From Aeromicrobium choanae (GTDB lineage: Bacteria > Actinomycetota > Actinomycetes > Propionibacteriales > Nocardioidaceae), in the NCBI RefSeq assembly GCF_900167475.1, contig NZ_LT796768.1, positions 1,860,001 through 1,924,000 on the forward strand: a stretch of 64,000 bases of DNA. The letters run 5' to 3'. Position numbers and translations under genes: made by a program. How positions within the stretch are numbered: the first letter of the stretch is position 1; every line of letters starts with the position of its first letter. Positions 25,612 through 34,781 of this stretch are shown piece after piece. The notes beneath the pieces are model-generated. The model was not told the DNA's origin, searched no databases, and was given only the letters and a program-made list of their open reading frames with translations.

Positions 25612-27051
25612 GTGACGACTACCCTCGATCGCTATTTCAAGATCTCGCAGCGCGGCTCGTCGGTCGGACAGGAGGTCCGCGGCGGCGTCGTGACCTTCCT
25701 GACGATGGCGTACATCATCGTTCTCAACCCCATCATCCTCAGTGGTGTGGCCGATGCCGACGGCAAGTTCCTCGGCGGAGGCACCGAGCCGGGCTCGGGC
25801 TTCGCGACGATCGCGGCCTGCACCGCGCTCGTGGCCGGCGTGCTGACGATCCTGATGGGCGTGGTGGCGAACTTCCCCATCGCGCTGGCGACCGGCCTGG
25901 GCCTGAACGCCTTCGTCGCGTTCTCCGTGGCCACCCAGATGACGTGGGCCGACGCGATGGGCCTGGTCGTGCTCGAGGGCATCGTGATCCTCGTGCTGGT
26001 GCTGACCGGCTTCCGCAAGGCGGTCTTCGACGCCGTGCCGGGGCAGCTGAAGACCGCGATCGCGGTGGGCATCGGCCTCTTCCTGACCCTGATCGGCCTG
26101 ATCGACGCGGGCTTCGTGCGTGCCACCGGCAACGCCGCCCCGCCGATCGGCATGGGCATCGGCGGCGAGCTGTCGGGCTGGCCCGTGCTGGTGTTCAGCT
26201 TCGGCCTGCTGCTGATGATCAGCCTGCACACGCGCCGGGTCCCCGGCGCCATCCTCATCGGCATCGTCGTCACCACGATCGTGGCGATCATCGTGCAGGC
26301 GATCACCGACACCCCGGCCTCCGGCGGCGACCCGACCTCCAAGGGCTGGAACCTCAACGTTCCGGCATGGCCCGAGAAGATCATCGAGAAGCCCGACCTC
26401 TCGCTGCTCGGCGACTTCAACCTGCTCGGCTCGTTCGACCGCGTCGGCGTCGTCGCGGCGGTGCTGCTGGTCTTCACCCTCATGCTCGCGGACTTCTTCG
26501 ACACGATGGGCACGATGACGGCCGTCGGCGCCGAGGCCGGCCTGAACGACGAGGACGGCGCGCCCGAGGGTGCCCAGCGGATCCTCATCGTCGACTCGGT
26601 CGCCGCCGCGGTGGGTGGCGCCGCCGGCGTCTCGAGCAACACGTCCTACGTGGAGTCCACGGCCGGCGTCGCCGATGGCGCGCGCACCGGCCTGGCCAGC
26701 GTGATCACGGGCCTGTGCTTCCTGCTGGCCACGATCTTCACCCCGGTCGTGCAGATCATCCCGAACGAGGCCGCCGTGGCCGCGCTCGTGCTCGTGGGCT
26801 TCCTGATGATGACGCAGGTGACCGAGATCGACTGGAAGGACCCCGAGATCGCGATCCCGGCGTTCCTGACGATCGCCTTCATGCCGTTCACGTACTCGAT
26901 CACCGCCGGCATCGGCGCGGGCTTCCTGGCCTACGTGGTGCTCAAGGTCGTGATGGGCAAGGTCCGCGAGGTGCACGTCCTGCTGTGGATCATCGCCGCG
27001 ATGTTCGTCGCCTACTTCGCGATCGACCCGATCACGCGCGCGCTGACCTGA
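25612..27051 (+). CDS. Purine (hypoxanthine/guanine/xanthine) permease, AzgA-type NCS2 family
   Basis: A 479-residue transporter with about 12 to 14 helices. Typical blocks are EVRGGVVTFLTMAYIIVLNP, LGLNAFVAF, DFFDTMGTMTAVG and the SSNTSYVESTAGVADGARTG substrate loop. These mark the AzgA branch of nucleobase:cation symporters (COG2252 type), normally importing hypoxanthine, guanine or adenine with protons. The GTG start at 25612 begins a conserved TTTLDRYFKISQRGSSV. It is divergent from the FKBP gene over a 112-bp gap in which I recognise no purine riboswitch. Confidence 0.9.
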   Translation: MTTTLDRYFKISQRGSSVGQEVRGGVVTFLTMAYIIVLNPIILSGVADADGKFLGGGTEPGSGFATIAACTALVAGVLTILMGVVANFPIALATGLGLNAFVAFSVATQMTWADAMGLVVLEGIVILVLVLTGFRKAVFDAVPGQLKTAIAVGIGLFLTLIGLIDAGFVRATGNAAPPIGMGIGGELSGWPVLVFSFGLLLMISLHTRRVPGAILIGIVVTTIVAIIVQAITDTPASGGDPTSKGWNLNVPAWPEKIIEKPDLSLLGDFNLLGSFDRVGVVAAVLLVFTLMLADFFDTMGTMTAVGAEAGLNDEDGAPEGAQRILIVDSVAAAVGGAAGVSSNTSYVESTAGVADGARTGLASVITGLCFLLATIFTPVVQIIPNEAAVAALVLVGFLMMTQVTEIDWKDPEIAIPAFLTIAFMPFTYSITAGIGAGFLAYVVLKVVMGKVREVHVLLWIIAAMFVAYFAIDPITRALT

Positions 27052-27065
27052 GCCGAGGCTCCACC

Positions 27066-27138
27066 CGCCGGACTTTTGTGACGCCTGTCGGGTCCTGAGC
27101 CCCGATCCGGCCGACTCGTGTCACAAAAGTGGGGCGGT
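27066..27138. repeat. Palindromic hairpin, CCACTTKTG repeat family copy 2 (probable bidirectional terminator)
   Basis: The stem ACTTTTGTGAC/GTCACAAAAGT (27072-27082 with 27120-27130) is extended outward by CCGCC/GGCGG and holds an inner GTCGG/CCGAC stem. It lies between convergent genes (permease and DUF3817). The core resembles copies at 24460 and 47839. Confidence 0.65.
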
Positions 27139-27146
27139 GGCGCGGG

Positions 27147-27593
27147 TCAACTGGTGGGCGGGCCCACCACGAGGGCCGCACCGGTGAGGGCGACGACGGC
27201 GACGATGCCGACGGCTACGCCCTGCAGGGGCTTGCGCACGAGCCACGCCACGAGGCGGTCGAGCAGACCCTGCGGCTCGCCCGTGGTGAGCCGCCACCGC
27301 TCGGGCAGCGCGCCCTGGCGCTCGCTGACGACGTCGAACCAGATCGTGAAGAACGGCGGCACGGCGGCCAGCAGGCCCAGCGCCGAGCGCTTGAGGCTCC
27401 ACTGCGCGTCGATCGCGACGACCACGGTGGTCACCACGTAGGCCACGAACACGACGCCGTGCAGCATGCCGCCGATCCGCACCCCCAGCTCGGTGGTCTC
27501 GGTGACGTACTTGAGGAACATGCCCGTCAGCAGCAGGGCCCAGGTGATGGCCTCGGAGACGGCGACGATGCGGAACAGGCGGCGGGGGGACAT
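27147..27593 (-). CDS. DUF3817 family small membrane protein
   Basis: A 148-residue protein with four predicted helices. The N-terminal pattern RLFRIVAVSEAITWALLL, with KYVTETTELGVRIGGMLHGVVFVAYV following, is the DUF3817 signature, a family of small integral membrane proteins of unknown function. It is transcribed alone, convergent with the purine permease. Confidence 0.8.
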   Translation of the reverse strand: MSPRRLFRIVAVSEAITWALLLTGMFLKYVTETTELGVRIGGMLHGVVFVAYVVTTVVVAIDAQWSLKRSALGLLAAVPPFFTIWFDVVSERQGALPERWRLTTGEPQGLLDRLVAWLVRKPLQGVAVGIVAVVALTGAALVVGPPTS

Positions 27594-27635
27594 GCCTCCA
27601 TTGTCCCGGTCCGGCTCAACCCTCCGGGAGGCGGC

Positions 27636-29051
27636 TCAGGCCCAGACGAAGTCCTCGTCGTGCACCGTTGCGACGACGCGCTCGTAGGCCCACGTGCCGC
27701 CGGGCCAGTTCGAGGTGATGCGGCCCGTCTCGGGATGGCGGTACCAGCTGGAGCACGACGCCCACGCCGACCGGACCAGCTCGTCCTGCACCCGCGCGTC
27801 CCACCGCTGCTCGGCCTCGGCGCGGGCCTGGACCTGCCGCGCGCCGCGGTGCCGCATCCGGTCGAGGGTGGCGCGGATGTGGCGCGCCTGCGCCTCGAGC
27901 ATCGTGATGATCGAGCCGCCGCCGAGGTTGGTGTTGGGGCCGTACGCCAGGAAGAGGTTCGGAAAGCCCGGCACGTGGATCCCCAGGTGCGCGCGGGCGC
28001 CGTCTCGCCAGAGCTGGTGGAGGTCGCCGCCCGGACCGGTGACCTCGATCCCGTGCAGGAAGTCCTGCGTGTCGAACCCGGTGGCGAAGCAGACCGCGTC
28101 GACGTCGTGCCAGGTGCCGTCGGCCGTGCGGATCGCGTCCGGACGCACCTCGGTGAGCGCGTGCGGCACGAGTCGCACGTGGTCGCGCGTCAGGGCGGGG
28201 TAGTACTCGTTGGAGAACAGGATCCGCTTGCAGCCCACCTGGTGGCGCGGGGTGAGGTCGCGCCGCAGCCCCGCGTCGCGTACCTGCACGCGGCGCTGCG
28301 TGGCGGCGAGCCGCTCGATGAACGAGGCGACCCCGGAGTTCGGGTCGAGCCCCCGCGAGAACTGCTGGCTGATCCAGTCGATCGGCCGTCGTTCGCGGGC
28401 TGCGAGGTCGCGGTACCAGGACGGGTACGCGCCGTCGAGCTTCGGCAGCACGTGCTGGGCCGACCGCTGCACCACGACGAGCTCGCGGGCGACCTCGGCC
28501 AGCCGCGGGACGAGCTGAATGGCGGACGCGCCGGTGCCCACCACGGCCACGCGTCGACCTGCGAGGTCCACCGAGTCGTCCCAGGAGCCGGCGTGCAGCA
28601 CCGGGCCGGCGAACGACTCCCAGCCCTGGACCTGCGGCGCACTCGGCTCGGACAGCTGGCCGACCGCGCTCACCAGGACGTCGACGGTCTCCGCGGTGCC
28701 GTCGTCGAACGTGACCCGCCAGCCATTTGCGTCCTGGTGGGCGGACACGACCTTCGCGCCGAAGCGGCACCGCGGGGTGACGCCGAACCAGTCGGCGACG
28801 TCGCGCAGGTAGGCGAGGATCTCCGCCTGCACGGGGTAGCGACGCGTCCACCGGTCGCTCGGCGCGAAGGAGAAGGAGTAGAGCGGCCCCGGCACGTCGC
28901 AGCCGGAGCCCGGGTAGGTGTTGTCGCGCCACACACCGCCGAGCTGATCGGCCCGCTCCCACAGCCGCACGTCGTCGTACCCGTGGGTGAGCAGCTCGAC
29001 GGCGGTGCCGATGCCGCCGAACCCAGTGCCGATGATCCCGATCGACGTCAT
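27636..29051 (-). CDS. Flavin-containing (Baeyer-Villiger type) monooxygenase
   Basis: A 471-residue flavoprotein. The FAD-binding motif GTGFGGIG is near residue 8, and the Baeyer-Villiger fingerprint FAGPVLHAGSW (F-x-G-x-x-x-H-x-x-x-W) is followed by the NADPH motif GTGASA. It inserts oxygen into ketones or oxidises related carbonyl compounds using NADPH and O2. ATG 29051 starts exactly at the fold and overlaps the tetR stop by 4 bp; a frame extension upstream is not conserved. It is co-transcribed with the TetR regulator, which presumably controls it through the dyad at 29645. Confidence 0.88.
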   Translation of the reverse strand: MTSIGIIGTGFGGIGTAVELLTHGYDDVRLWERADQLGGVWRDNTYPGSGCDVPGPLYSFSFAPSDRWTRRYPVQAEILAYLRDVADWFGVTPRCRFGAKVVSAHQDANGWRVTFDDGTAETVDVLVSAVGQLSEPSAPQVQGWESFAGPVLHAGSWDDSVDLAGRRVAVVGTGASAIQLVPRLAEVARELVVVQRSAQHVLPKLDGAYPSWYRDLAARERRPIDWISQQFSRGLDPNSGVASFIERLAATQRRVQVRDAGLRRDLTPRHQVGCKRILFSNEYYPALTRDHVRLVPHALTEVRPDAIRTADGTWHDVDAVCFATGFDTQDFLHGIEVTGPGGDLHQLWRDGARAHLGIHVPGFPNLFLAYGPNTNLGGGSIITMLEAQARHIRATLDRMRHRGARQVQARAEAEQRWDARVQDELVRSAWASCSSWYRHPETGRITSNWPGGTWAYERVVATVHDEDFVWA

Positions 29052-29623
29052 GGCGCCGTCACCGTGAGGACGGCCGCGCACACGTCGGCGTGCACGTCCT
29101 CACGCTCGAGGGTGCCGCGCACCAGCCACTCGCGGCACAGCGCCTTCACGTAGGCGGCCACGGGGCGCAGCCGAGCGCGCAGGGCGGCGTCGTCGGGCAG
29201 CGCCAGCGCGTCGAGCACGAGGCGCGCGGCCCGGTCGTCGGCCTCGTCGACGATCGCCTGGACGTCGGAGGGGCCGTGGAGGTTCGCCGCGCCCGAGGCC
29301 GCGACCCATGCCTGGCCGTACGTGCCGGCCGCGTCGAGGATCCAGTCGATCGTGCGGCTCACGCGCTCGGGCAGCGGCAGGTCCGCGAGGTCGGGGAGGG
29401 CGGCCTCGGGCATCTGCACCGACTCGCGCATGACCGCCAGGAACAGCGCGCGCTTGCTGCCGAAGTAGTGGTGGACCAGGCCGCGGGTCACGCCCGCGGC
29501 CCGGGCCAGCTCGGTGGTGGAGACCTGGTCGTACGGGCGGGAGGCGTAGAGCACGGCCGCCGCGTCGAGGATCGATCGGCGCCGGGAGTCGGGAGCGAGG
29601 CGGGTGCGCGCCGCGGGAGTCAT
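29048..29623 (-). CDS. TetR family transcriptional regulator
   Basis: A 191-residue regulator with an N-terminal TetR helix-turn-helix (about residues 14-60: RRSILDAAAVLYASRPYDQVSTTELARAAG, then GLVHHYFGSKRALFLAV). The ligand-binding domain is rich in Ala, Asp and Leu. It is the first gene of a two-gene unit with the monooxygenase and is divergent from the GMC oxidoreductase. The 58-bp gap holds a 15-base dyad, so repression of both directions is likely. Confidence 0.88.
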   Translation of the reverse strand: MTPAARTRLAPDSRRRSILDAAAVLYASRPYDQVSTTELARAAGVTRGLVHHYFGSKRALFLAVMRESVQMPEAALPDLADLPLPERVSRTIDWILDAAGTYGQAWVAASGAANLHGPSDVQAIVDEADDRAARLVLDALALPDDAALRARLRPVAAYVKALCREWLVRGTLEREDVHADVCAAVLTVTAP

Positions 29624-29644
29624 GGGACCAGTGTCGGCAGGCTA

Positions 29645-29659
29645 TTGGCAGACTGTCAA
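29645..29659. promoter_or_regulatory. Probable TetR operator between tetR-BVMO and GMC oxidase
   Basis: TTGGCAGACTGTCAA is a 15-base dyad (TTG.CAG-A-CTG.CAA, six of seven pairs match). It lies 21 bases upstream of the TetR start and 22 bases upstream of the GMC oxidase start. One repressor dimer bound here could block both promoters. Confidence 0.6.
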
Positions 29660-29681
29660 CAGTCCCCTACGGTGAGGTCGC

Positions 29682-31355
29682 GTGAGCGATTTCGACTACG
29701 ACGTGGCGATCGTCGGATCCGGGTTCGGCGGCAGCGTCACGGCGTTGCGGCTGCGGGAGAAGGGCTACTCCGTCGTCGTGCTCGAGGCCGGCCGCCGCTT
29801 CGCCGACCACGAGTTCGCCACCTCGTCGTGGGACGTGCGCCGCTACCTGTGGGCGCCGTGGGCCCGGTGCTTCGGGATCCTGAGGCTCACCCCGCTGCGT
29901 GACGTCCTCATCGCGAGCGGCGCGGGCGTGGGCGGCGGGTCGCTGGTCTACGCCAACACGCTGTACCAGCCCGGCGACGAGTACTTCGAGGACTCGCGCT
30001 GGGCCCACATCACCGACTGGAGGGCCGAGCTGGAGCCGCACTTCGACCAGGCGAGGCGGATGCTCGGCGTCGTCACGTACCCGGGTTCCACCGAGGCCGA
30101 CCGCTTGATGGCCGAGGTCGCGGAGGAGCTGGGCGTGGCCGAGACGGTGCACCCCGCCGACGTCGGCGTGCTGTTCGCCGAGCGGCCGGCACTGCCGCTC
30201 GCCGACCCGTTCTTCGGAGGACGGGGCCCGGACCGCACGTCCTGCACCGAGTGCGGCGCCTGCCTGACGGGGTGCCGGGTCGGCGCCAAGAACACGCTCG
30301 TGAAGAACTACCTGTACCTGGCCGAGCAGGCCGGGGTGGAGGTCCGCCCGTTGACGACCGTGACCGACGTGCGTCCTCTCCGAGGCGGCTACCGCGTGTC
30401 CACGCGAGGTACCGGGACTCCGTGGAAGCGAGGTCGCCTGACGGCCGAGCAGGTGGTCTTCTCGGGCAACTCGCTCAACACGCAGGACCTGCTCCACCGC
30501 CTGCGGCGTCGCTCGCTGCCCCGGATGTCTCCGCTGCTCGGCACGCTGGCGCGGACCAACTCGGAGTCCGTGCTGTCCGCGCGCGACGGCGACCGCCGCG
30601 CCGACCACACGCCGGGCCTCGCGATCACCTCGTCGTTCCACCCCGACCCGCAGACGCACGTCGAGCCCGTCCGGTACGGCCCCGGCTCCGGGCTGATCGG
30701 ACTGCTGAACGCGCACCTCGTCGATCCGGTCGAGGGGGTTCCCCGGTGGCGTGCCACGCTGCGGACCTACCGCCGGCTGGGGGTGCGGAAGGCGTTCCGC
30801 CTCCACGACCCGCGGCGCTGGGCCGAGCAGTCGATCGTGATCCTGACGATGCAGACCCTCGACAACTCGGTCACGACCTTTCTCAGGCGCCGGCCGTGGG
30901 GGCTGAGGATGACCACGCGCGAGGGGATCGGCGAGCCGAGCCCCGAGTGGATCCCCGTCTCGCACCGGGTGGCCCGGAGCCTCGCCCGGCGGGTGGGCGG
31001 GGTGGCCGGTGGCTCGGTGGCCGACCTCGTGGGCGTGCCGGTCACGGCCCACTTCATCGGCGGCTGCGTCATCGGAGCGACGGCCGAGGAGGGCGTGGTC
31101 GACCCGTACCAGCGGCTCTTCGGCCACCCCGGCCTGCACGTGGTCGACGGCTCGACGATCAGCGCCAACCTCGGTGTGAACCCCGCCCTGACGATCACCG
31201 CGCAGGCCGAGCGCGCGCTGTCGTTCTGGCCCAACCGCGGCGAGCCCGACGCCCGCCCGGCGCTCGGCGAGCCCTACCGTCGTCTCGCCGCCGTGCCGCC
31301 GCGCGACCCGCAGGTGCCGGCCGGCGCCGGCGGCGAGCTGCGCTGGGCCCGCTGA
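29682..31355 (+). CDS. GMC-type FAD oxidoreductase (cholesterol oxidase-like) with ferredoxin-type Cys cluster
   Basis: A 557-residue flavoprotein. It has N-terminal GSGFGGSV (residues 12-19), an FAD loop IASGAGVGGGSLVYANT, and the C-terminal block VTAHFIGGCVIG with HVVDGSTISANLGVNPALTITAQAERA typical of the cholesterol oxidase/GMC group. Between them, Cys188-x2-Cys191-x2-Cys194-x3-Cys198 (CTECGACLTGC) has exact [4Fe-4S] ferredoxin spacing, followed by RVGAKNTL. A bound Fe-S cluster would imply an electron acceptor other than O2. Sterol or other hydroxyl oxidation is plausible given the BVMO and Mce context, but unproven. The GTG start is 22 bases after the TetR dyad. Confidence 0.85.
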   Translation: MSDFDYDVAIVGSGFGGSVTALRLREKGYSVVVLEAGRRFADHEFATSSWDVRRYLWAPWARCFGILRLTPLRDVLIASGAGVGGGSLVYANTLYQPGDEYFEDSRWAHITDWRAELEPHFDQARRMLGVVTYPGSTEADRLMAEVAEELGVAETVHPADVGVLFAERPALPLADPFFGGRGPDRTSCTECGACLTGCRVGAKNTLVKNYLYLAEQAGVEVRPLTTVTDVRPLRGGYRVSTRGTGTPWKRGRLTAEQVVFSGNSLNTQDLLHRLRRRSLPRMSPLLGTLARTNSESVLSARDGDRRADHTPGLAITSSFHPDPQTHVEPVRYGPGSGLIGLLNAHLVDPVEGVPRWRATLRTYRRLGVRKAFRLHDPRRWAEQSIVILTMQTLDNSVTTFLRRRPWGLRMTTREGIGEPSPEWIPVSHRVARSLARRVGGVAGGSVADLVGVPVTAHFIGGCVIGATAEEGVVDPYQRLFGHPGLHVVDGSTISANLGVNPALTITAQAERALSFWPNRGEPDARPALGEPYRRLAAVPPRDPQVPAGAGGELRWAR

Positions 31356-31378
31356 TCCGGCGGTCCTGACGCCGCGTC

Positions 31379-31470
31379 GCGCAGACCGGGGTCGCGAGTG
31401 GCGCAAGAACGCCCGCCACTCGGCGAGTGGCGGGCGAATCTGCGCCACTCGCCGAAGTCCCGGGAGTGGC
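31379..31470. repeat. CCACTCGC-type palindromic repeat cluster between convergent genes
   Basis: A 25-base segment at 31379-31403 recurs in inverse orientation at 41002-41026 after hspR. It is followed by a perfect 27-base palindrome (31410-31436, arms CGCCCGCCACTCG/CGAGTGGCGGGCG around one G) and a further CGCCACTCG / GAGTGGCG pair to about 31470. It sits between the convergent GMC oxidase and FtsX genes and could terminate both. Confidence 0.65.
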
Positions 31471-31479
31471 GAGGGCGGC

Positions 31480-33909
31480 TCAGTCGAGCGTCAGTCCCTC
31501 GGCCGGCATGACGCGGGAGCCGCGGCGGGCTGGAAGCGTGGCCGCGGCCAGTCCGGCGGCCGTCGCGACGACGAGCACGGCAGCCAGCTGGCCCCACGGC
31601 ACGACCAGGCGGGCGTCGGGCATCACGTCGGCCACCACGGTGGCCACGCCGAACGTCGCGTAGACCGTGCCCAGCACGACGCCCATGACCGACGCGACGA
31701 GCGCCAGCAGCATCCCCTCGGCGGCCAGCACGCGGCTCAGGCCGCGGCGGGTCAGCCCGAGGGCCCGCATGAGGGCGTGCTCGCGGGACCGCTCCAGGAT
31801 GGAGAGCCCGACGGTGTTCGCGATCCCCACCAGGGCGATGAGGATGCCCACGCCCAGGAGGCCGAGGACCGCCCACACCATCACGTCCAGCTGGGTCGCG
31901 ACCCACTGCTGGTCCTGGAGGTTGTTGGCGACCTCCCCGTCTGCGCCGCGGGTGAGCGCACCGAGCGCGCCTCCGAGCTCGTCCGCGTCGGCGCCGTCCT
32001 CGGCCAGGACCCACAGGACGCGCACGGCGGCATCCGGTGCCAGCTGCTCGAGTGCGCCGGTGGGGACGATCGCCGCCTGACCCCACTGGGAGCCGACGAC
32101 GCGGGTCGCCAGGGTGACCTCGCCGCCACCGCCGCGCAGGGTGAGCTCGTCCGGCACGCCGTCGGCGAAGCCCTGCGCCACCGCGGCGGGGATGAGCACC
32201 TCGTCCACCTTCGCCATCGTGGCTGCCGGGTCCAGCGTGGCGGCGCGATCGGCCTTGCTCGCGGCGATCACGGTGAGCGGCCCTGCCTCGGATGCGACGG
32301 TCGCCCCCTTCACGCCCCGGACGTCGGCGACGTCGGGGACCGCGCGGACCGCCTCCACGAGATCTGGGTCGAACGCCCGCGCTCCGCTCACGGCGAAGTC
32401 GACCGGGTACTCCGCGTCCATCTCGGTCGTCACGGCGTCACGGGCGCTGGCCATGCCCGTGAGGATCGCCGTCGCCAGGGTGACGCCGACGAGCAGCGAG
32501 GCCGTGGTCGCGGCGCTGCGGCGCGGGTGGCGCACGGCGTTCGCCGCGGCGACCCGGAACGGCCCACCGGCGGGGCCGACCCGTCCGAGGAGCTGCAGCA
32601 GCTGCGGCACGACGACGGGCCCGAGCAGGAGCACGCCGACGAACGAGGCCATCCCGCCGGCCAGCATCAGCGGCATCGAGGAGGCCCAGACCGCCACGCC
32701 GAGCGCCGCGAAGCCCGCGAGCGTCGTCAGGAGGCCGAAGGCGATGCGGACCCGGCCAGCGGTCGTGCGGGAGGTCGGATCGGCGGCGGGTCGCAACGCC
32801 GCCAGCGGGCTGACGCGCACCACGGCACGAGTCGGCAGCCAGGCGGCGACGATCGTCGTGAGCACGCCGCCGACGAAGGCGGCGACCAGCCAGGTCGGCG
32901 AGTGCGTGACGGGCCCGAAGGCCTCGTCGCCGGCGAAGGCGCGGATGATCCAGCCGAGGAGCCGGCCCGCGACGATGCCCGCCACGACGCCGGTCGCACC
33001 GGCGACGAGGGCCAGCACGAGCGCTTCGGCGCGCACCGACCTCAGGACCTGCCGGCCCGTCGCGCCGACGCACCGCAGCAGGGCGAAGTCGCGGCCGCGC
33101 TGGGCGAACAGGATCGTGAAGGTGTTCGCGATGACGAGCACGGCGACGAAGCCGGCGATCGCCGCGAAGAGGAGCAGCAGGTACGACAGCACGTCGACGC
33201 CCTGGTTCATCAGCACGATCCGGGCGTCCACGTAGTCGTCGCGGGTCTGCACCGGCGACTCGGCAACGGCGGTGAGCGCCTCCTGTGCCCCGGCCACGTC
33301 GTCGCCCAGCACGTCGTAGGCGACGGCGTCGGGGATCGCCAGGCCGACCGCGGACATGGCGGGCCACGTGATGTCGATGTCCGCGTCGAGGTAGCTGGAA
33401 GGGCTGGTGAGACCGACGACGGTGACGTCCACCGTGTCACGGCCGACCCCCACGGTCAGGCGGTCGCCGACGGCGAGTCCCTTCGCCTTCGCGGTGTCGG
33501 TGGACACGAGCGCCTCGCGGTCGGAGCTGGGGGCGCGACCGCTCGCCAGCTCCTGGGAGCGGAGCCGGGGGTCGAGCGCGACCGTGCCGACCGGGACGTC
33601 GTCCCCGAGGGATCCCTCGGGCCCCTCGACCGTGGTCCACAGCGAGCCGATGACGGCGGCGCGATCACCGCGGCTCTCGGCCACCCGCAGCACCCGGTCG
33701 GGGTCGGTCTCGGAGATCCCGTACTCCTCGCCCACGACGAGGTCGGCCTGCGGGTAGGCGGCCTCCACGCTCGCGGCGACACCGCTGCGGGCGCCCGAGC
33801 CGATGGCGTCGATCACGACGACGAACGCCACCGCGATCGCCACGGCGACGAGCGCCGAGACGTAGCGCCGGGTGTGGGTCCGCAGCGACGCGAACAGGAC
33901 GGTCCTCAT
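31480..33909 (-). CDS. ABC exporter permease, FtsX/MacB-like, duplicated
   Basis: An 809-residue permease with an N-terminal helix (about 16-38), a periplasmic-type domain (about 40-230), three helices, then a central anchor and a second extracytoplasmic domain and three C-terminal helices. This is the tandem FtsX layout of large actinobacterial MacB-like exporters. FtsX blocks such as ILFAQRGRDFALLRCVGATGRQVLRSV and LSILERSREHALMRALGLTRRGL occur once in each half. Its start overlaps the stop of the partner ATPase by 4 bp. The substrate is probably a lipid, peptide or antibiotic, but is not identifiable. Confidence 0.88.
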   Translation of the reverse strand: MRTVLFASLRTHTRRYVSALVAVAIAVAFVVVIDAIGSGARSGVAASVEAAYPQADLVVGEEYGISETDPDRVLRVAESRGDRAAVIGSLWTTVEGPEGSLGDDVPVGTVALDPRLRSQELASGRAPSSDREALVSTDTAKAKGLAVGDRLTVGVGRDTVDVTVVGLTSPSSYLDADIDITWPAMSAVGLAIPDAVAYDVLGDDVAGAQEALTAVAESPVQTRDDYVDARIVLMNQGVDVLSYLLLLFAAIAGFVAVLVIANTFTILFAQRGRDFALLRCVGATGRQVLRSVRAEALVLALVAGATGVVAGIVAGRLLGWIIRAFAGDEAFGPVTHSPTWLVAAFVGGVLTTIVAAWLPTRAVVRVSPLAALRPAADPTSRTTAGRVRIAFGLLTTLAGFAALGVAVWASSMPLMLAGGMASFVGVLLLGPVVVPQLLQLLGRVGPAGGPFRVAAANAVRHPRRSAATTASLLVGVTLATAILTGMASARDAVTTEMDAEYPVDFAVSGARAFDPDLVEAVRAVPDVADVRGVKGATVASEAGPLTVIAASKADRAATLDPAATMAKVDEVLIPAAVAQGFADGVPDELTLRGGGGEVTLATRVVGSQWGQAAIVPTGALEQLAPDAAVRVLWVLAEDGADADELGGALGALTRGADGEVANNLQDQQWVATQLDVMVWAVLGLLGVGILIALVGIANTVGLSILERSREHALMRALGLTRRGLSRVLAAEGMLLALVASVMGVVLGTVYATFGVATVVADVMPDARLVVPWGQLAAVLVVATAAGLAAATLPARRGSRVMPAEGLTLD

Positions 33910-34682
33910 CGGTCACCGCCCTCGAGGGCGTGCACGATCTCGTCGCGCGAGGGGGTCTCGAGGTGGGCGCGGACGCGGCCGTCGGCCAGCACCACCACGT
34001 CGTCGGCGTAGGCTGCCGCGTCGAGCTCGTGCGTGACCATGACGACGGTGTGGCCCATCTCGATCACGCTGCGCCGCAGGTAGGACAGCACCTCGGACGA
34101 CGCGGTGCTGTCGAGGTTGCCGGTGGGCTCGTCGGCGAAGACCACGTCGGCGTCCGCAGCGAGCGCGCGGGCGATCGCGACCCGCTGCTGCTGACCGCCC
34201 GAGAGCTCGCCGGGGCGGTGGTCGAGACGATCGCGCAGGCCGAGCACGTCGATGACCTGCTCGATCCGCTCGGTGGCGCCGGGCTCGAGGCGGCGGCCGG
34301 CCAGCTCGAAGGGCAGCATGATGTTCTGCCGCGCGGTCAGCATCGGCAGCAGGTTGAACGCCTGGAAGACGAAGCCGAGGTGGTCGCGGCGGAAGTGCGT
34401 CAGCCGGTCGTCGTCGAGCGCCGTGATGTCGGTGCCCGCGATGGAGACCGTGCCCTCGGTGGGGCGGTCGAGGCCCGCGAGGCAGTGCATCAGCGTCGAC
34501 TTGCCCGAGCCGGACGGGCCCATGATCGCGGTGAAGCGGCCGGGCGCCAGGTCGAGGTCGACCGAGCGCAGCGCGTGCACGGTGGTGTCGCCGTGACCGT
34601 AGGTCTTGGACAGTCCGCGCACGGACGCGGCGGGCATGACGCCGCGCTCGGTGGCGGCGCCGGGAAGGGAGGTCGAAGTCAT
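33906..34682 (-). CDS. ABC transporter ATP-binding protein (MacB/LolD type)
   Basis: A 258-residue ATPase with Walker A GPSGSGKST (about residues 55-63), signature LSGGQQQRVAIARAL, Walker B ADVVFADEPTGNLD and H-loop THE. The GNLDS motif after Walker B is typical of MacB/LolD/FtsE-type ATPases that work with FtsX-like permeases, here the next gene. The start is followed by a weakly conserved 20-residue tail before the domain (ASVRGLSKTYG), so the internal ATG 16 codons in could be the true start. The response regulator and kinase genes lie just upstream on the same strand and may control it. Confidence 0.9.
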   Translation of the reverse strand: MTSTSLPGAATERGVMPAASVRGLSKTYGHGDTTVHALRSVDLDLAPGRFTAIMGPSGSGKSTLMHCLAGLDRPTEGTVSIAGTDITALDDDRLTHFRRDHLGFVFQAFNLLPMLTARQNIMLPFELAGRRLEPGATERIEQVIDVLGLRDRLDHRPGELSGGQQQRVAIARALAADADVVFADEPTGNLDSTASSEVLSYLRRSVIEMGHTVVMVTHELDAAAYADDVVVLADGRVRAHLETPSRDEIVHALEGGDR

Positions 34683-34781
34683 GCCTCGACGCTATTTCCG
34701 GGACGGGGTCCGGGTCGTCGCCTCAGGGGCGGATCTTCGGCGTCCGCCCACGGTATGACGAGCGTCGTGGAGTCAGGCGAA

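Noticed and set aside
29052..29081. Ten-residue N-terminal extension of the monooxygenase
   Set aside because: The FAD-binding strand begins right after ATG 29051, which also gives the 4-bp overlap with tetR.
31356..31479. Possible att site or transposon end because of perfect inverted repeats
   Set aside because: There is no integrase, transposase or target duplication nearby; it fits an intergenic palindromic repeat or terminator better.
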